From: Burkholderiales bacterium
GTDB taxonomy: Bacteria > Pseudomonadota > Gammaproteobacteria > Burkholderiales > Burkholderiaceae_E
DNA: 64,000 nt
Direction: 5' to 3'
NCBI GenBank assembly: GCA_020248665.1
Contig: JADCHE010000068.1
Coordinates: forward strand, 1 to 64,000
Positions 44,705 through 53,643 of this stretch are shown here, one piece after another. Each line of letters begins with the position of its first letter. Within the stretch, counting starts at the first letter, position 1. The position numbers and the translations under genes were made by a program. Below the pieces are notes generated by a model. That model did not search any database. It had not been told where the DNA came from and saw nothing but the letters and a program-made list of their open reading frames with translations.

Positions 44705-45940
44705 ATGGACACCGACCCGACCCCCGCACCGGCCGCGATGCGCGACGCCACCGCCGCACCGCAGCCGCTCGCCGGCGTGCGCGTGATCGAGTTCACCCAC
44801 ATGGTCATGGGCCCGACCTGCGGCATGGTGCTCGCCGACCTGGGGGCCGAGGTGATCAAGGTCGAGCCCGTCGGCGGCGAGCACACGCGCACCCTGCTCG
44901 GCTCGGGCGCCGGGTTCTTCCCGATGTTCAACCGGAACAAGAAGAGCGTCGAGATCGACCTGCGCTCGGAGGCGGGCGCCGAGGTCGCGCGCGCGCTGTG
45001 CGCGTCGGCCGACGTCGTCGTCGAGAACTTCAGGCCCGGCACGATGGAGAAGTACGGGCTCGACCCGGCGTCGCTGTCGGCCGCGAACCCGCGCCTGATC
45101 CACGTCGGCGCCAAGGGGTTCCTGCCCGGGCCGTACGAGCACCGCACCGCGCTCGACGAGGTCGTGCAGATGATGGGCGGGCTCGCCTACATGACCGGTC
45201 GCCCCGGCGACCCGCTGCGCGCGGGCACCAGCGTCAACGACATCATGGGCGGCATGTTCGGCGCGATCGGCGTGCTCGGCGCGCTGCTCCAGCGGGGCAT
45301 CACCGGCCGTGGCATGGCGGTGCAGGCCGCGCTCTTCGAGAACAACGTGTTCCTCGTCGGCCAGCACATGCTGCAGTACGCGGTGACCGGCCTGCCCGCC
45401 GCGCCGATGCCCGAGCGCATCAGCGCCTGGGCGATCTACGACGTGTTCACCGTCCGCGACGGCGAGCAGATCTTCCTCGCCGCGGTCAGCGACGCGCAGT
45501 GGGCGGTGTTCTGCGACGTGCTCGGCTTCGACGACCTGAAGGCGGATCCGGCGCTCGCCACCAACAACCAGCGCGTGCTCGCGCGCCCGACGCTGCTCCC
45601 CCTGCTGCGCGAGCGGCTCGCCCCGCGTGCCGCGGCCGAGCTCGCCGCGATCTTCGAGCGCGCGGGGCTGCCGTTCGCACCGATCAACCGGCCCGAGGAC
45701 CTGTTCGACGACCCGCACCTCGTGCAGACCGGCGGGCTCGCCGACGTGGTCGTGCCCGACGGGCCGAAGGCCGGCGAGACCGTCCGGGCCGCGCTGATGC
45801 CGTTCACGATGGACGGCGAGCGCCTCGGCGTCCGGCTCGACCCGCCGCGTCGCGGCGAGCACACCGACGCGGTGCTGCGCTCGATCGGCCTGGACGACGC
45901 GCGGATCGCGGCGCTGCGCGCGAGCGGCGCCGTCGCCTGA
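44705..45940 (+). CDS. CaiB/BaiF-type (class III) CoA transferase
   Basis: 411 residues. Seen: GVRVIEFTHMVMGPTCGMVLADLGAEVIKVEP, FFPMFNRNKKSVEIDL, ADVVVENFRPGTMEKYGLD, DEVVQMMGGLAYMTGRPGDP with the conserved catalytic Asp151, NDIMGGMFGAIGVLGALLQR and ISAWAIYDVFTVRDGEQIFL. Moves CoA between carboxylic acids. ATG 44705 is favoured; it starts 62 bases after the kinase stop. It lies upstream of an amidase remnant and an M81 gene, which may once have formed one operon. Confidence 0.92.
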   Translation: MDTDPTPAPAAMRDATAAPQPLAGVRVIEFTHMVMGPTCGMVLADLGAEVIKVEPVGGEHTRTLLGSGAGFFPMFNRNKKSVEIDLRSEAGAEVARALCASADVVVENFRPGTMEKYGLDPASLSAANPRLIHVGAKGFLPGPYEHRTALDEVVQMMGGLAYMTGRPGDPLRAGTSVNDIMGGMFGAIGVLGALLQRGITGRGMAVQAALFENNVFLVGQHMLQYAVTGLPAAPMPERISAWAIYDVFTVRDGEQIFLAAVSDAQWAVFCDVLGFDDLKADPALATNNQRVLARPTLLPLLRERLAPRAAAELAAIFERAGLPFAPINRPEDLFDDPHLVQTGGLADVVVPDGPKAGETVRAALMPFTMDGERLGVRLDPPRRGEHTDAVLRSIGLDDARIAALRASGAVA

Positions 45941-45959
45941 GGCGCACCGCGACCGTTCC

Positions 45960-46271
45960 GTGCATCCCCGGCCCTACACGACGCCCGTGAACCTGCCCGC
46001 CACCCCCTTCACCGCCGCTGTCGCCGGCGCCTTCTCGGCGATCGCCCTGCCGATGCTGTGGGACCGCTTCGGCGGCTCCGGCTCGGCGCTGGACGTCGGC
46101 CTCGTCGACGGCGTGCCGATGGGCGTGCAGGTCATCGGGCCGCGCGACCGCGAGGACCTCGTGCTCGATGCCGCGGCCGCGATCGAGCGCGCCTGCGGTA
46201 CGCTCGTGCCGATCGATCCCCCGGTCGCTCCCGCGCCCGCCACCTTCCCCGCCACCGGCCCCGCCCCATGA
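45960..46271 (+). pseudogene. C-terminal remnant of an amidase-signature enzyme
   Basis: A 103-residue frame from GTG 45960. The part VGLVDGVPMGVQVIGPRDREDLVLDAAAAIERACG matches the end of amidases (xDGLPxGxQIxGPRxxExxxLxxAxxxE). What precedes it (TPVNLPATPFTAAVAG) looks like a shortened version of the TPVxxxPA segment. The catalytic Lys-Ser-Ser region is absent. The stop TGA overlaps the ATG of the M81 gene (ATGA), so the old operon junction is preserved although the amidase itself is gone. Confidence 0.65.
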
Positions 46272-47767
46272 CCCGGATCTTCACCGCCTGTCTCGGCACC
46301 GAGACCAACTCCTTCTCGCCGATCCCGACCGGCATGTCCGTCTTCGAGGGCGCGATGCTCGTACGCGGCGGCGCGCACGGCCCGACGCCGTCGCTGTTCG
46401 CGGTGCCGCTGGTGCGCTGGCGCGAGCGCGCGCGCGCGCTCGGCTGGGAGGTCCGCGAGGGCCTCGCCGCGTTCGCGACGCCGGCCGGCGACACCACGCG
46501 CGCCACGCACGAGGCGCTGCGCGACGAGATCCTCGCCGACCTGCGCGCGGCGATGCCGGTCGACGCGGTGCTGCTGAACCTGCACGGCGCGATGATCGCC
46601 GACGGCTACCCGGACGCCGAGGGCGACCTGCTGGCGCGCGTGCGCGGGATCGTCGGACCGAAGGTGCCGATCGCCGCCGAGCTCGACCTGCACTGCCACC
46701 TCACCGCGAAGAAGGTCTCGAGCGCCGACATCCTGGTGATCTTCAAGGAGTACCCGCACGTCGACGTCGCCGAGCGTGCCGAGGAGGTCTTCGAGCTGCT
46801 GCGCCGCACGCTCGCCGGCGAGCTCCGCCCGACGATGGCGCTGCACGACTGCGGCATGCTCGGCATCTACCCGACCACCGCCGTGCCGATGACCGACATC
46901 GTCGCGTCGATGTCGGCGCTCGAGCGCGAGCCCGGCGTGCTGTCGGTGTCGCTCGCGCACGGCTTCCCATGGGGCGACACGCCCGAGGTCGGCACCCGCA
47001 CGCTGGTCGTCACCGACGGCGACCCCGCGCTCGCTGCGCGCCACGCGGCCGCGCTCGCCGAGCGCGTCTGGGCCGCGCGCGATGCGATCGTGCCGCCGTT
47101 CCTGTCGATCGACGCGGCGATCGACCGAGTGCTCGCCGCCGGCCCTGGCGCGAAGCCCTTCGTGCTCGCCGACACCGCCGACAACCCCGGCATCGGCGCG
47201 GCCGGCGACTCGACCTTCCTGCTCGCGCGGCTGATCGAGCGCGGCGCAGGCGGGTTCGCGCTGTCGCCGCTCTGGGACCCGATCGCGACCCAGCTCGCGT
47301 TCGATGCGGGCGTCGGCGCGACGCTCGACATGCGGCTCGGCGGCAAGCTCGGGCCGGGCTCCGGCGACGCGCTCGACGTGCGCGTCGAGGTGAAGTCGCT
47401 GACCCCGTCCGCGCGCCAGCCCTTCGGCGGCACGATGGCCCCGCTCGGCCGGCTCGCGTGGCTGCGGATCGGCGGGCCCGACGACGCGGCGGCGATCGAC
47501 GTCGTCGTCAACGACTACCGCATCCAGACCTTCCACCCCGACTGCTTCGCGCAGGCCGGCATCGACCCGATGCGCCCGCGCGCGCTGGTCGCGAAGTCGA
47601 CGCAGCATTTCCACGCCGGCTTCGCGCCGATCGCACGCGAGATCCTGTACGTGTCGGCGCCAGGCTCCGGGTCGATGGACATGGCGGCGCTGAAGCACCG
47701 CACCGTCGTGCGGCCGCTGTGGCCGCGGGTGGCTCAGCCGCCGCAGGGGCCGGTGGCGCTGCGCTGA
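46268..47767 (+). CDS. M81-family metallopeptidase (MlrC-like)
   Basis: 499 residues. Named after MlrC, which breaks down linear microcystin products. Seen: GTETNSFSPIPTGMSVFE at the start, AVLLNLHGAMIADGYPDAEGDLL, AAELDLHCHLTAKKVSSAD (metal ligands), FKEYPHVDVAERA, PHGFPWGDTPEVGTR-type motif, VLADTADNPGIGAAGDSTFLL and VVNDYRIQTFHPDCFAQAGI. The N-terminal DUF1485 domain and C-terminal MlrC domain are both complete. Many members lie in operons with amidases or ABC importers and probably hydrolyse unusual amides. The gene is convergent with the phosphodiesterase gene with a gap of six bases. Confidence 0.92.
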   Translation: MTRIFTACLGTETNSFSPIPTGMSVFEGAMLVRGGAHGPTPSLFAVPLVRWRERARALGWEVREGLAAFATPAGDTTRATHEALRDEILADLRAAMPVDAVLLNLHGAMIADGYPDAEGDLLARVRGIVGPKVPIAAELDLHCHLTAKKVSSADILVIFKEYPHVDVAERAEEVFELLRRTLAGELRPTMALHDCGMLGIYPTTAVPMTDIVASMSALEREPGVLSVSLAHGFPWGDTPEVGTRTLVVTDGDPALAARHAAALAERVWAARDAIVPPFLSIDAAIDRVLAAGPGAKPFVLADTADNPGIGAAGDSTFLLARLIERGAGGFALSPLWDPIATQLAFDAGVGATLDMRLGGKLGPGSGDALDVRVEVKSLTPSARQPFGGTMAPLGRLAWLRIGGPDDAAAIDVVVNDYRIQTFHPDCFAQAGIDPMRPRALVAKSTQHFHAGFAPIAREILYVSAPGSGSMDMAALKHRTVVRPLWPRVAQPPQGPVALR

Positions 47768-47773
47768 GCCGCG

Positions 47774-48589
47774 TCAGTCGATCAGCGTCCCGCCCGCCCT
47801 GAACGGGTACGGCCCGTCGAACTGCTCGACGCAGGCCGTGTGCGTCACCAGCGACACGCCGTTCCACCAGTGCAGCAGGAACGCGGGCGGCTCCATCACG
47901 AAGTCGTCGCGCGCGTCCGGATCGAGGTCGAGCGCGACCTGGTGCGCGGGGCTCGGGCAGGTCGTCGCGACCGTGCCGGCGAAGCGCACGGTGATCGCGC
48001 GGTGCAGGTGCCCGGCGATCAGCCGCTCGACCTGCGGATGGCGCGAGATCACCGCGGCGAGCCCGTCGATGCCCGCGAGCCCCACGCGGTCCATGTGGCC
48101 GATGCCGGTGACGAAGGGCGGGTGGTGGAGCGCCACCACCGTCGGCCGGAACGGCGCGGCCGCGAGCGTGCGGTCGAGCCACGCGAGACGCTCGGTGCAG
48201 AGTTCGCCGCCGCCCTTTCCCGGGATCACGGTGTCGAGCGCGACGAGGCGCAGCGGATGCTCGTCGATCGCGTACTGCACGAACGGCGCCCACTGGCGCA
48301 GGTACGCGTGGTCGCCGAACACCGCGCGCAGGCCCGCGCGGCCGTCGTGGTTGCCGGGCAGCAGGTAGAGCGGCATCGTCAGCGGCGCGAGCAGCTCGCG
48401 CAGCAGCCGGTACTCCGCTTCGGTGCCGAAGTCGACGAGGTCGCCGGTCGCGACGACGACGTCGGGCACCTGGGGCAGCGCGAGGATCCGTGCGACGCAG
48501 CGCTCGAGCATCGTCGCGGTGTCGACCTTGCGGTAGGCGAGCTTGCGGCCCGGCTTGATGTGCAGGTCGCTGATCTGGCAGAGCAGCAT
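47774..48589 (-). CDS. GpdQ-like metallophosphoesterase (glycerophosphodiesterase family)
   Basis: 271 residues. Seen: binuclear metal ligands D8 and H10 (CQISDLHI), D50 (VVATGDLVDFG), N80-H81 (YLLPGNHDGRAG), H156 (VVALHHPPFVTG), and H194 and H196 (IAGHLHR). These match Enterobacter GpdQ almost residue for residue in number and order. GpdQ hydrolyses glycerophosphodiesters and other phosphodiesters. It is the last gene of an ABC-importer operon headed by a Pho box at 52.4 kb. Inference: imported phosphodiesters are hydrolysed in the cytoplasm to gain phosphate. Confidence 0.9.
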   Translation of the reverse strand: MLLCQISDLHIKPGRKLAYRKVDTATMLERCVARILALPQVPDVVVATGDLVDFGTEAEYRLLRELLAPLTMPLYLLPGNHDGRAGLRAVFGDHAYLRQWAPFVQYAIDEHPLRLVALDTVIPGKGGGELCTERLAWLDRTLAAAPFRPTVVALHHPPFVTGIGHMDRVGLAGIDGLAAVISRHPQVERLIAGHLHRAITVRFAGTVATTCPSPAHQVALDLDPDARDDFVMEPPAFLLHWWNGVSLVTHTACVEQFDGPYPFRAGGTLID

Positions 48590-48594
48590 GCGGG

Positions 48595-49632
48595 TCACCG
48601 TTCGGAGGGGGCCGCGATCGACGACGCGTCGATCGCGAAGTGGACGAGGTCGCCGGCCCGCACGCCGGCGCGCGGCGGCAGCTTCGCGACGATCGGGGTC
48701 TCGCCGCCTGCGTCGACCACGAGCCGCAGGTGGTCTCCGAGGAAGAACGCGCTGACGACGCGGCCTGAGAAGTGGGCGCCGGGCGCGTCGACGACGCGCA
48801 GGTCCTCGGGCCGGAACATCGCGTACGGCGCCGCGTGGCCTGGGGGCAGCGGCACGTGGCCGCCCTCGAAGCGCAGCGCGCCGCCATCGATCGTGCCGGC
48901 GACCCGGTTCATCGTGCCGATGAAGTCCGCGACGAATGCGTCGGCCGGCGCGAAGTAGATCTGCTCCGGCGTGCCGATCTGCGCGATCCGGCCCTGCGAC
49001 ATCACCGCGATCCGGTCGCCGAGCGCCATCGCCTCGGCCTGGTCGTGCGTCACGTAGACGCTGGTGATGCCGAGCGAGCGCAGCAGCCGGTCGATGTCGA
49101 GCCGCAGGTCCTCGCGCAGCCGGGCGTCGAGCGCGGTCAGCGGCTCGTCGAGCAGCAGCACGCTCGGGCGCGGCGCGATCGCGCGGGCGAGCGCGACGCG
49201 CTGGCGCTGCCCGCCCGAGAGCTGGTCGATCCGCCGCGCGGCGAGCGGCTCGATGCGCATCATCGCGAGCATCTCGCGCACGCGCGCCGCGCGGTCGGCT
49301 GGCGGCATCCCGCGCACCTTCAGCCCGTACTCGACGTTGCCCGCGACGGTCATGTTCGGGAACAGCGCGTAGCTCTGGAACACCATGCCGACGTTGCGCC
49401 GCTCGATCGGCACGTCGGTCACGTCGGCGTCGCCGAAGCGCACGCGTCCGCCGTCGTCGGGCGACTCCAGGCCCGCGACGATCCGCAGCGTCGTCGTCTT
49501 GCCGCAGCCCGACGGCCCGAGCAGCACGATCGTCTCGCCGGCCGCGATCGCGAGGTCGGTCGGGTGCAGTGCGCGCGTGCCGTCGTCGAAGGTCTTCGCG
49601 CAGCGCTCGAGCACGATCGGGATGCCGGGCAT
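48595..49632 (-). CDS. ABC importer ATP-binding protein (spermidine/iron/phosphonate-type, with TOBE domain)
   Basis: 345 residues. Seen: Walker A LGPSGCGKTTTLRIVAGLE, Q-loop VGMVFQSYALFPNMTV, signature DQLSGGQRQRVALARAI, Walker B VLLLDEPLTALD, H-loop VTHDQAEAMAL, and GRIAQIGTPEQIYFAP, then a C-terminal TOBE domain (about 265-345: APYAMFRPEDLRV, FFLGDHLRLVVD). It belongs to the PotA/FbpC/PhnT group. The stop is five bases from the phosphodiesterase ATG. Substrate is inferred from the neighbour and the Pho box. Confidence 0.92.
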   Translation of the reverse strand: MPGIPIVLERCAKTFDDGTRALHPTDLAIAAGETIVLLGPSGCGKTTTLRIVAGLESPDDGGRVRFGDADVTDVPIERRNVGMVFQSYALFPNMTVAGNVEYGLKVRGMPPADRAARVREMLAMMRIEPLAARRIDQLSGGQRQRVALARAIAPRPSVLLLDEPLTALDARLREDLRLDIDRLLRSLGITSVYVTHDQAEAMALGDRIAVMSQGRIAQIGTPEQIYFAPADAFVADFIGTMNRVAGTIDGGALRFEGGHVPLPPGHAAPYAMFRPEDLRVVDAPGAHFSGRVVSAFFLGDHLRLVVDAGGETPIVAKLPPRAGVRAGDLVHFAIDASSIAAPSER

Positions 49633-50507
49633 CAGCCGGCTCCCGGCGGATTCGAGTTCGGGGTGAACGAGCCTCGCCCCTGCACGGGCTCGTCGCTTCG
49701 CGGGCGCTGAGCCGCGCTCGACGAAACCCCCGCTGCACCCCACTGCATCGCGACCAGCAGCGGGATCAGGATCACGAAGAACACCAGCGTGTAGGCGGAG
49801 CCGACCTCGATGCGCAGCGATGCATACGCATCCGCCAGCCCCACCGGCAGCGTCGGCGTCAGCGGCGTGTGCAGCAGCAGCGTCATGTTGAACTCGCCGA
49901 GCGAGAGCGTGACCACCATCAGGGAGCCGGCGACGATGCCGGAGCGGCAGTTGGGCAGCACGATGCCGAAGAAGCGCTGCCTGAAGCTCGCGCCGAGGCT
50001 GCGCGCGCCCTCCTCGAGCGTGCGCAGGTCGATCGAGGCGAGCACCGCGAGCACGCTGCGGACCATGAACGGCAGCGTGAACAGCACGTGGCCGATCAGG
50101 ATGAACACCCAGCTGCGGCGCAGGTCGCCCCAGCCGCCGAAGGTGACGATCAGCGCGAGCGCGGTGGCGAGCCCCGGGACCGCGACCGGCATCACCAGGA
50201 GCTCCTCGATCGCGCGGGCCAGCGCGCTGCGGCTGCGCGCGAGCACGTAGGCGGCCGGAACCCCGATCACGAGCGTGCACGCCAGGCAGGCGAGCGCGAT
50301 CTGGATCGACAGCCCGATCGTATGGCGGTAGTCGGTCCAGACCTTCGCCACCCAGTCGAGCGTCAGGCCGCCGCGCCAGCCCGCGAAGTAGTTGCGCGTG
50401 ACGCCCGCCAGCATCGACATCGCGACCGGCACGACCAGGAACGCGCAGACCGCGAGCGTGAACGCGAGCAGCGCCCAGAACGCCTTCGAGCGGCGCGCGC
50501 GCCTCAT
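49632..50507 (-). CDS. ABC importer permease (PotC-like)
   Basis: 291 residues with about six membrane spans. Seen: FWALLAFTLAVCAFLVVPVA, GLSIQIALACLACTLVIGVPAAYVLARS, LLVMPVAVPGLATALALIV, and the EAA loop DLRTLEEGARSLGASFRQRFFGI, then GSLMVVTLSLGEFNMTLLLH and YTLVFFVILIPLLVAM. The GE-FN-T motif near the end is typical of the second permease in PotB/PotC pairs. Its start overlaps the stop of the other permease by four bases. The C-terminal about 30 residues are Ser/Pro-rich and unstructured. Confidence 0.92.
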   Translation of the reverse strand: MRRARRSKAFWALLAFTLAVCAFLVVPVAMSMLAGVTRNYFAGWRGGLTLDWVAKVWTDYRHTIGLSIQIALACLACTLVIGVPAAYVLARSRSALARAIEELLVMPVAVPGLATALALIVTFGGWGDLRRSWVFILIGHVLFTLPFMVRSVLAVLASIDLRTLEEGARSLGASFRQRFFGIVLPNCRSGIVAGSLMVVTLSLGEFNMTLLLHTPLTPTLPVGLADAYASLRIEVGSAYTLVFFVILIPLLVAMQWGAAGVSSSAAQRPRSDEPVQGRGSFTPNSNPPGAG

Positions 50508-51325
50508 CCGGCCGCCGCGACGGTGTTGCCGGCCGCGGTGCGCGCCAGCGCGAGCACCGCCCAGGTGATCGCCCCGAGCACGAACGACAGCGCCGCCGCC
50601 ATCGCAACGTTCGCCTGCAGCGTGAACTCGGTGTAGATGACCATCGGCAGCACGTTGATCTTGGTCGCGAGCGTGAACGCCGTGCCGAATGCACCCATCG
50701 CGGTCGCGAAGCAGATGGCGCCTGCGGCGAGCAGCGCGGGCGTGAGCGCCGGCACGATCACGTCGCGCACGACGCGAAGCGGCCCGGCGCCGAGCGAGCG
50801 CGCCGCCTCCTCGATCCGCGGGTCGAGCTTCTCGGCGGCGGCCATCACGGTGAGGATCGTCCGCGGGATCGAGAAGTACAGGTAGCCGACGAACAGGCCC
50901 GCCATCGAGTACGCGAACACCACGCGCTCGCCGAACAGCGCGTCGGTGATGTCGGGCACCAGCCCCTGCCGGCCGGCGAGCATGATCACCATGAACCCGA
51001 TGACGACGCCGGGGAACGCGAGCGGCAACGTCAGCAGCGCGGTCAGCACCTCGCGGCCGCGGAAGCGGTTGCGCACGAGGAAGACGCCCGCGATGCCCGA
51101 GATCGCCAGCGTCGCGACGGTGGTGGCCGCCGCGAGCGCGACGGTCGACACGAGGCTCGAGAGGTAGCGAGGCTCGGTGAAGACCGCGGTGTACGCCGAC
51201 CAGCCGAGCCGCCCGGTGCCGCCGATGACGAACAGCCGCGCCAGCGGGATCAGGAAGAACGCGACGAAGACGATCGCCGCCGGCGCGATCAGCGCGACGA
51301 GCGTGGCGCGGTCGTGGCGATCCAA
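50504..51325 (-). CDS. ABC importer permease (PotB-like)
   Basis: 273 residues with six membrane spans. Seen: LIAPAAIVFVAFFLIPLARLFV, LVSTVALAAATTVATLAISGI, LLTLPLAFPGVVIGFMVIML, FAYSMAGLFVGYLYFSIPRTIL, EAA loop KLDPRIEEAARSLGAGPLRVVRDV and FATAMGAFGTAFTLATKINV. It pairs with the PotC-like permease to form the channel. It starts 49 bases after the binding-protein gene. Confidence 0.92.
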   Translation of the reverse strand: MDRHDRATLVALIAPAAIVFVAFFLIPLARLFVIGGTGRLGWSAYTAVFTEPRYLSSLVSTVALAAATTVATLAISGIAGVFLVRNRFRGREVLTALLTLPLAFPGVVIGFMVIMLAGRQGLVPDITDALFGERVVFAYSMAGLFVGYLYFSIPRTILTVMAAAEKLDPRIEEAARSLGAGPLRVVRDVIVPALTPALLAAGAICFATAMGAFGTAFTLATKINVLPMVIYTEFTLQANVAMAAALSFVLGAITWAVLALARTAAGNTVAAAG

Positions 51326-51373
51326 GGTGCGCGGGCCGCCTTCAGCCGACGTCCTGCCGGTGCGCGTGCCGGC

Positions 51374-52390
51374 TCAACCGACGTCCTTCTGGTAGCGCTC
51401 CCCGATGGTCCTGGCCGCGGCCGCGAGCTTGAACACGTCGAGCGGCCGGGCGCGCGCGTACTCGGCGTCGGGCAGGAAGCGGCCCCGGACCTCGTCGCTC
51501 ATCGCCGCGGGAAACACCGGCCGCAGGAACGCGTTGGCCCAGTGGCGCTGGCCCTCGTCGCTCAGCACGAAGTCGAGCAGCTTCCTGCCCTGCTCCGGGT
51601 TCGGCCCGCGCGCGACCAGGCCCATCACGTAGGGCAGCTGCTGCGTGCCCTCCTGCGGGATCACGAACTCCACCGGGGCCTTGTCGGTGTACCTGCCACG
51701 GTAGGCGTTGAAGTCGTAGTCGAGCAGGATCGGGATCTCGCCCGACAGCACGCGCGCGTAGGCGGTCTGCGTCGGCACGATCGGCTGGTTCGCCTGCAGC
51801 TGCTTGAAGAAGCCGATGCCGGGGTCCAGCGCGTCGTAGCTGCCGCCGAGCGCGAGGTTGACGGCGATGACGCCGACCTGTCCGACCGCCGCGCTCGCCG
51901 GGTTCAGGTAGCCGACCAGCCCCTTGTACTCGGGCTTGAGCAGGTCCTTCCAGGCGCGCGGCACCGGCTTGCCGCGCAGCGCGGCGGTGTTGACGAAGAG
52001 GCCGAGCGTGCCCGAGTGGATCGTCGTCCAGAAGCCGTCCGGATCCTTGAGCCCCGCCGGCACGTCGTTCCAGCGCTGGGGCCGGTAGGGCGTCAGGACC
52101 TCCGCGGCGCGCGCCTGCGGGCCGACCTGTCCGCCGAGGTAGGTGACGTCGGCGACCGGGTTCGCCTTCTCGGCGATCAGCGCCGCGAGCGCCTGGCCGG
52201 AGTTCTTGTTGTCGGGCGGGACCGCGATGCCGAGGCGCTGGTTGACCAGCTTCAGCATGCCGCCCCAGTCGGCCCATTCGGGCGGGCAGTTGTAGCAGAT
52301 CGCGCGCTGCGCCTGGGCGAGCACGGTGCCCGGAAGGGTGGCTGAGGCCCCGAGCGCGGCGGCGGCTCCGAGCAGGCTGCGACGGTCCAT
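51374..52390 (-). CDS. ABC importer substrate-binding protein (extracellular solute-binding family, Tat-like signal)
   Basis: 338 residues. Seen: signal with a DRRSLLG twin-arginine-like start, AAAALGASATLPGTVLAQA and cleavage near residue 27. The mature part has CYNCPPEWADWGGMLKLVNQ, DNKNSGQALAALIAEK, ADVTYLGGQVGPQAR, DGFWTTIHSGTLGLFVN, YKGLVGYLNPASAAVGQVG and GEIPILLDYDFNAYR. This fold (family 1/8 like) binds iron, polyamines or aminoalkylphosphonates in other cases. The first gene of the operon; a Pho box is 54 bases upstream. Ligand inferred to be a phosphodiester or other P-ester. Confidence 0.88.
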   Translation of the reverse strand: MDRRSLLGAAAALGASATLPGTVLAQAQRAICYNCPPEWADWGGMLKLVNQRLGIAVPPDNKNSGQALAALIAEKANPVADVTYLGGQVGPQARAAEVLTPYRPQRWNDVPAGLKDPDGFWTTIHSGTLGLFVNTAALRGKPVPRAWKDLLKPEYKGLVGYLNPASAAVGQVGVIAVNLALGGSYDALDPGIGFFKQLQANQPIVPTQTAYARVLSGEIPILLDYDFNAYRGRYTDKAPVEFVIPQEGTQQLPYVMGLVARGPNPEQGRKLLDFVLSDEGQRHWANAFLRPVFPAAMSDEVRGRFLPDAEYARARPLDVFKLAAAARTIGERYQKDVG

Positions 52391-52427
52391 CTGGCGATCT
52401 CCCCGGTGTCGTGATGCGAGAGGCGCG

Positions 52428-52461
52428 ACGTTAGAGTGCCGACGTGACGGACGGATGACAG
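52428..52461 (-). promoter_or_regulatory. Pho box and -10 element of the ABC importer/GpdQ operon
   Basis: Read leftward: CTGTCAT (52461-52455), four bases, CCGTCAC (52450-52444), exactly the 11-bp period of PhoB half-sites, then ten bases, then a -10-like TAACGT (52433-52428). The arrangement and the 10-bp spacing are identical to the two phn promoters in this window. It lies 38 bases upstream of the binding-protein ATG at 52390. Inference: this operon belongs to the Pho regulon. Confidence 0.72.
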
Positions 52462-52629
52462 GCCGCGGTGCGGCACGGTCGTTCCGGACGGATCCCGCGC
52501 GGCCGATGCGGGGCGCGAGATTGACCGGCCCGCGTGCACGGGCGGACACTGGATGTCGTCCGCGCCGATCGGTCCGCGCGGCCCGGCCCGGCCGCGCCGG
52601 GTCCGATCCGGATCCCAGGGAGACCCGCC

Positions 52630-53643
52630 ATGCACCGCACCCTCCGACGCGTTGCCATCGGCCTCGCGCTCGCCGCGCACGCGGCCTTCGCCTTCGCCCA
52701 GTCGCTGATCGTCGACACCGCCGGCCTGGAACAGGCGCTGGCGCGCGGCGCGGTCGTCTGGGACGCGCGCGGCCCCGCCGACTACGCGGCCGGCCACGTG
52801 CCCGGCGCGGTCAACTTCGGCGCCGCCGGCGACCTGTTCCGCGACGCGAACCGCGAGGACCCGCCGTCGGCCGCGGTCGCCGCGCAGCTGTTCGGCACCG
52901 CGGGCATCGACATCGCGAACCGCGAGGTCGTCGTCTATGGCGGCAAGGGCGATCCGATCGCCTACTTCGCCGCGCGGATGCTCGAGTACTACGGCGGCCG
53001 ACACGGCCGCGTCTACCACGGCGGCATCGACGACTGGCGCGCCGCAGGCCGGCCGCTCTCGACGCAGGCGACGAAGCTGCCGCCGCTCGCGCTCGAGCTG
53101 AAGGCCGAGCGCGTCGGCACGTTGTGGACCCACGAAGTGATCGATCGCGTGAAGGCCGGCGGCGCGCAGATCCTCGACACGCGCACCGAGCGCGAGTTCT
53201 CCGGCGAGGACATCCGCGCGATCCGCGGCGGGCACATCGCCGGCGCGGTCAACATCCCCTACGAGGCCAACTGGGTCGACCCGGACACGCCGTCGAAGCT
53301 GGCGTCGCGCCGCGTGCAGAACAAGGACGGCATGTCGCTCAAGCCGGCCGACCAGCTGCGCTCGCTCTACGCGCGGCTCGACCCGTCGAAGGAGACGGTC
53401 GTCTACTGCCAGAGCGGCGTGCGCGCGTCCGAGACCGCGGTGGTGCTGCGCGAGCTCGGCTTCACCGACGTGAAGGTCTACGAGCCGTCGTGGCTCGGCT
53501 ACGCGGGCGTGCTGTCGGCGCCGGCGGGCAACGAGGTGTTCGTCAACGTGGGCGCGCTGAACGGGCAGATCGCCTCGATGCAGGCGCGGCTGCGGCAGCT
53601 CGAGGCGGCGCTGCAGGCGCTGCAGCCGAAGCCCGCGCAGTAG
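52630..53643 (+). CDS. Secreted two-domain rhodanese-like sulfurtransferase
   Basis: 337 residues. A signal peptide (IGLALAAHAAFAFA, cleavage near residue 24) precedes two rhodanese domains. The second has the active-site loop VVYCQSGVRASETAVVLREL with catalytic Cys. The first has VVVYGGKGDPIAYFAARMLEY, with Gly in place of Cys, so it is inactive, as in many tandem rhodaneses. Other motifs are VWDARGPADYAAGHVPGAVNF and ILDTRTEREFSGEDIRAIRG. A C-terminal Leu/Gln-rich coiled coil (MQARLRQLEAALQAL) ends it. It acts in the periplasm on sulfane sulfur. It is divergent from the Pho-controlled operon. Confidence 0.9.
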   Translation: MHRTLRRVAIGLALAAHAAFAFAQSLIVDTAGLEQALARGAVVWDARGPADYAAGHVPGAVNFGAAGDLFRDANREDPPSAAVAAQLFGTAGIDIANREVVVYGGKGDPIAYFAARMLEYYGGRHGRVYHGGIDDWRAAGRPLSTQATKLPPLALELKAERVGTLWTHEVIDRVKAGGAQILDTRTEREFSGEDIRAIRGGHIAGAVNIPYEANWVDPDTPSKLASRRVQNKDGMSLKPADQLRSLYARLDPSKETVVYCQSGVRASETAVVLRELGFTDVKVYEPSWLGYAGVLSAPAGNEVFVNVGALNGQIASMQARLRQLEAALQALQPKPAQ

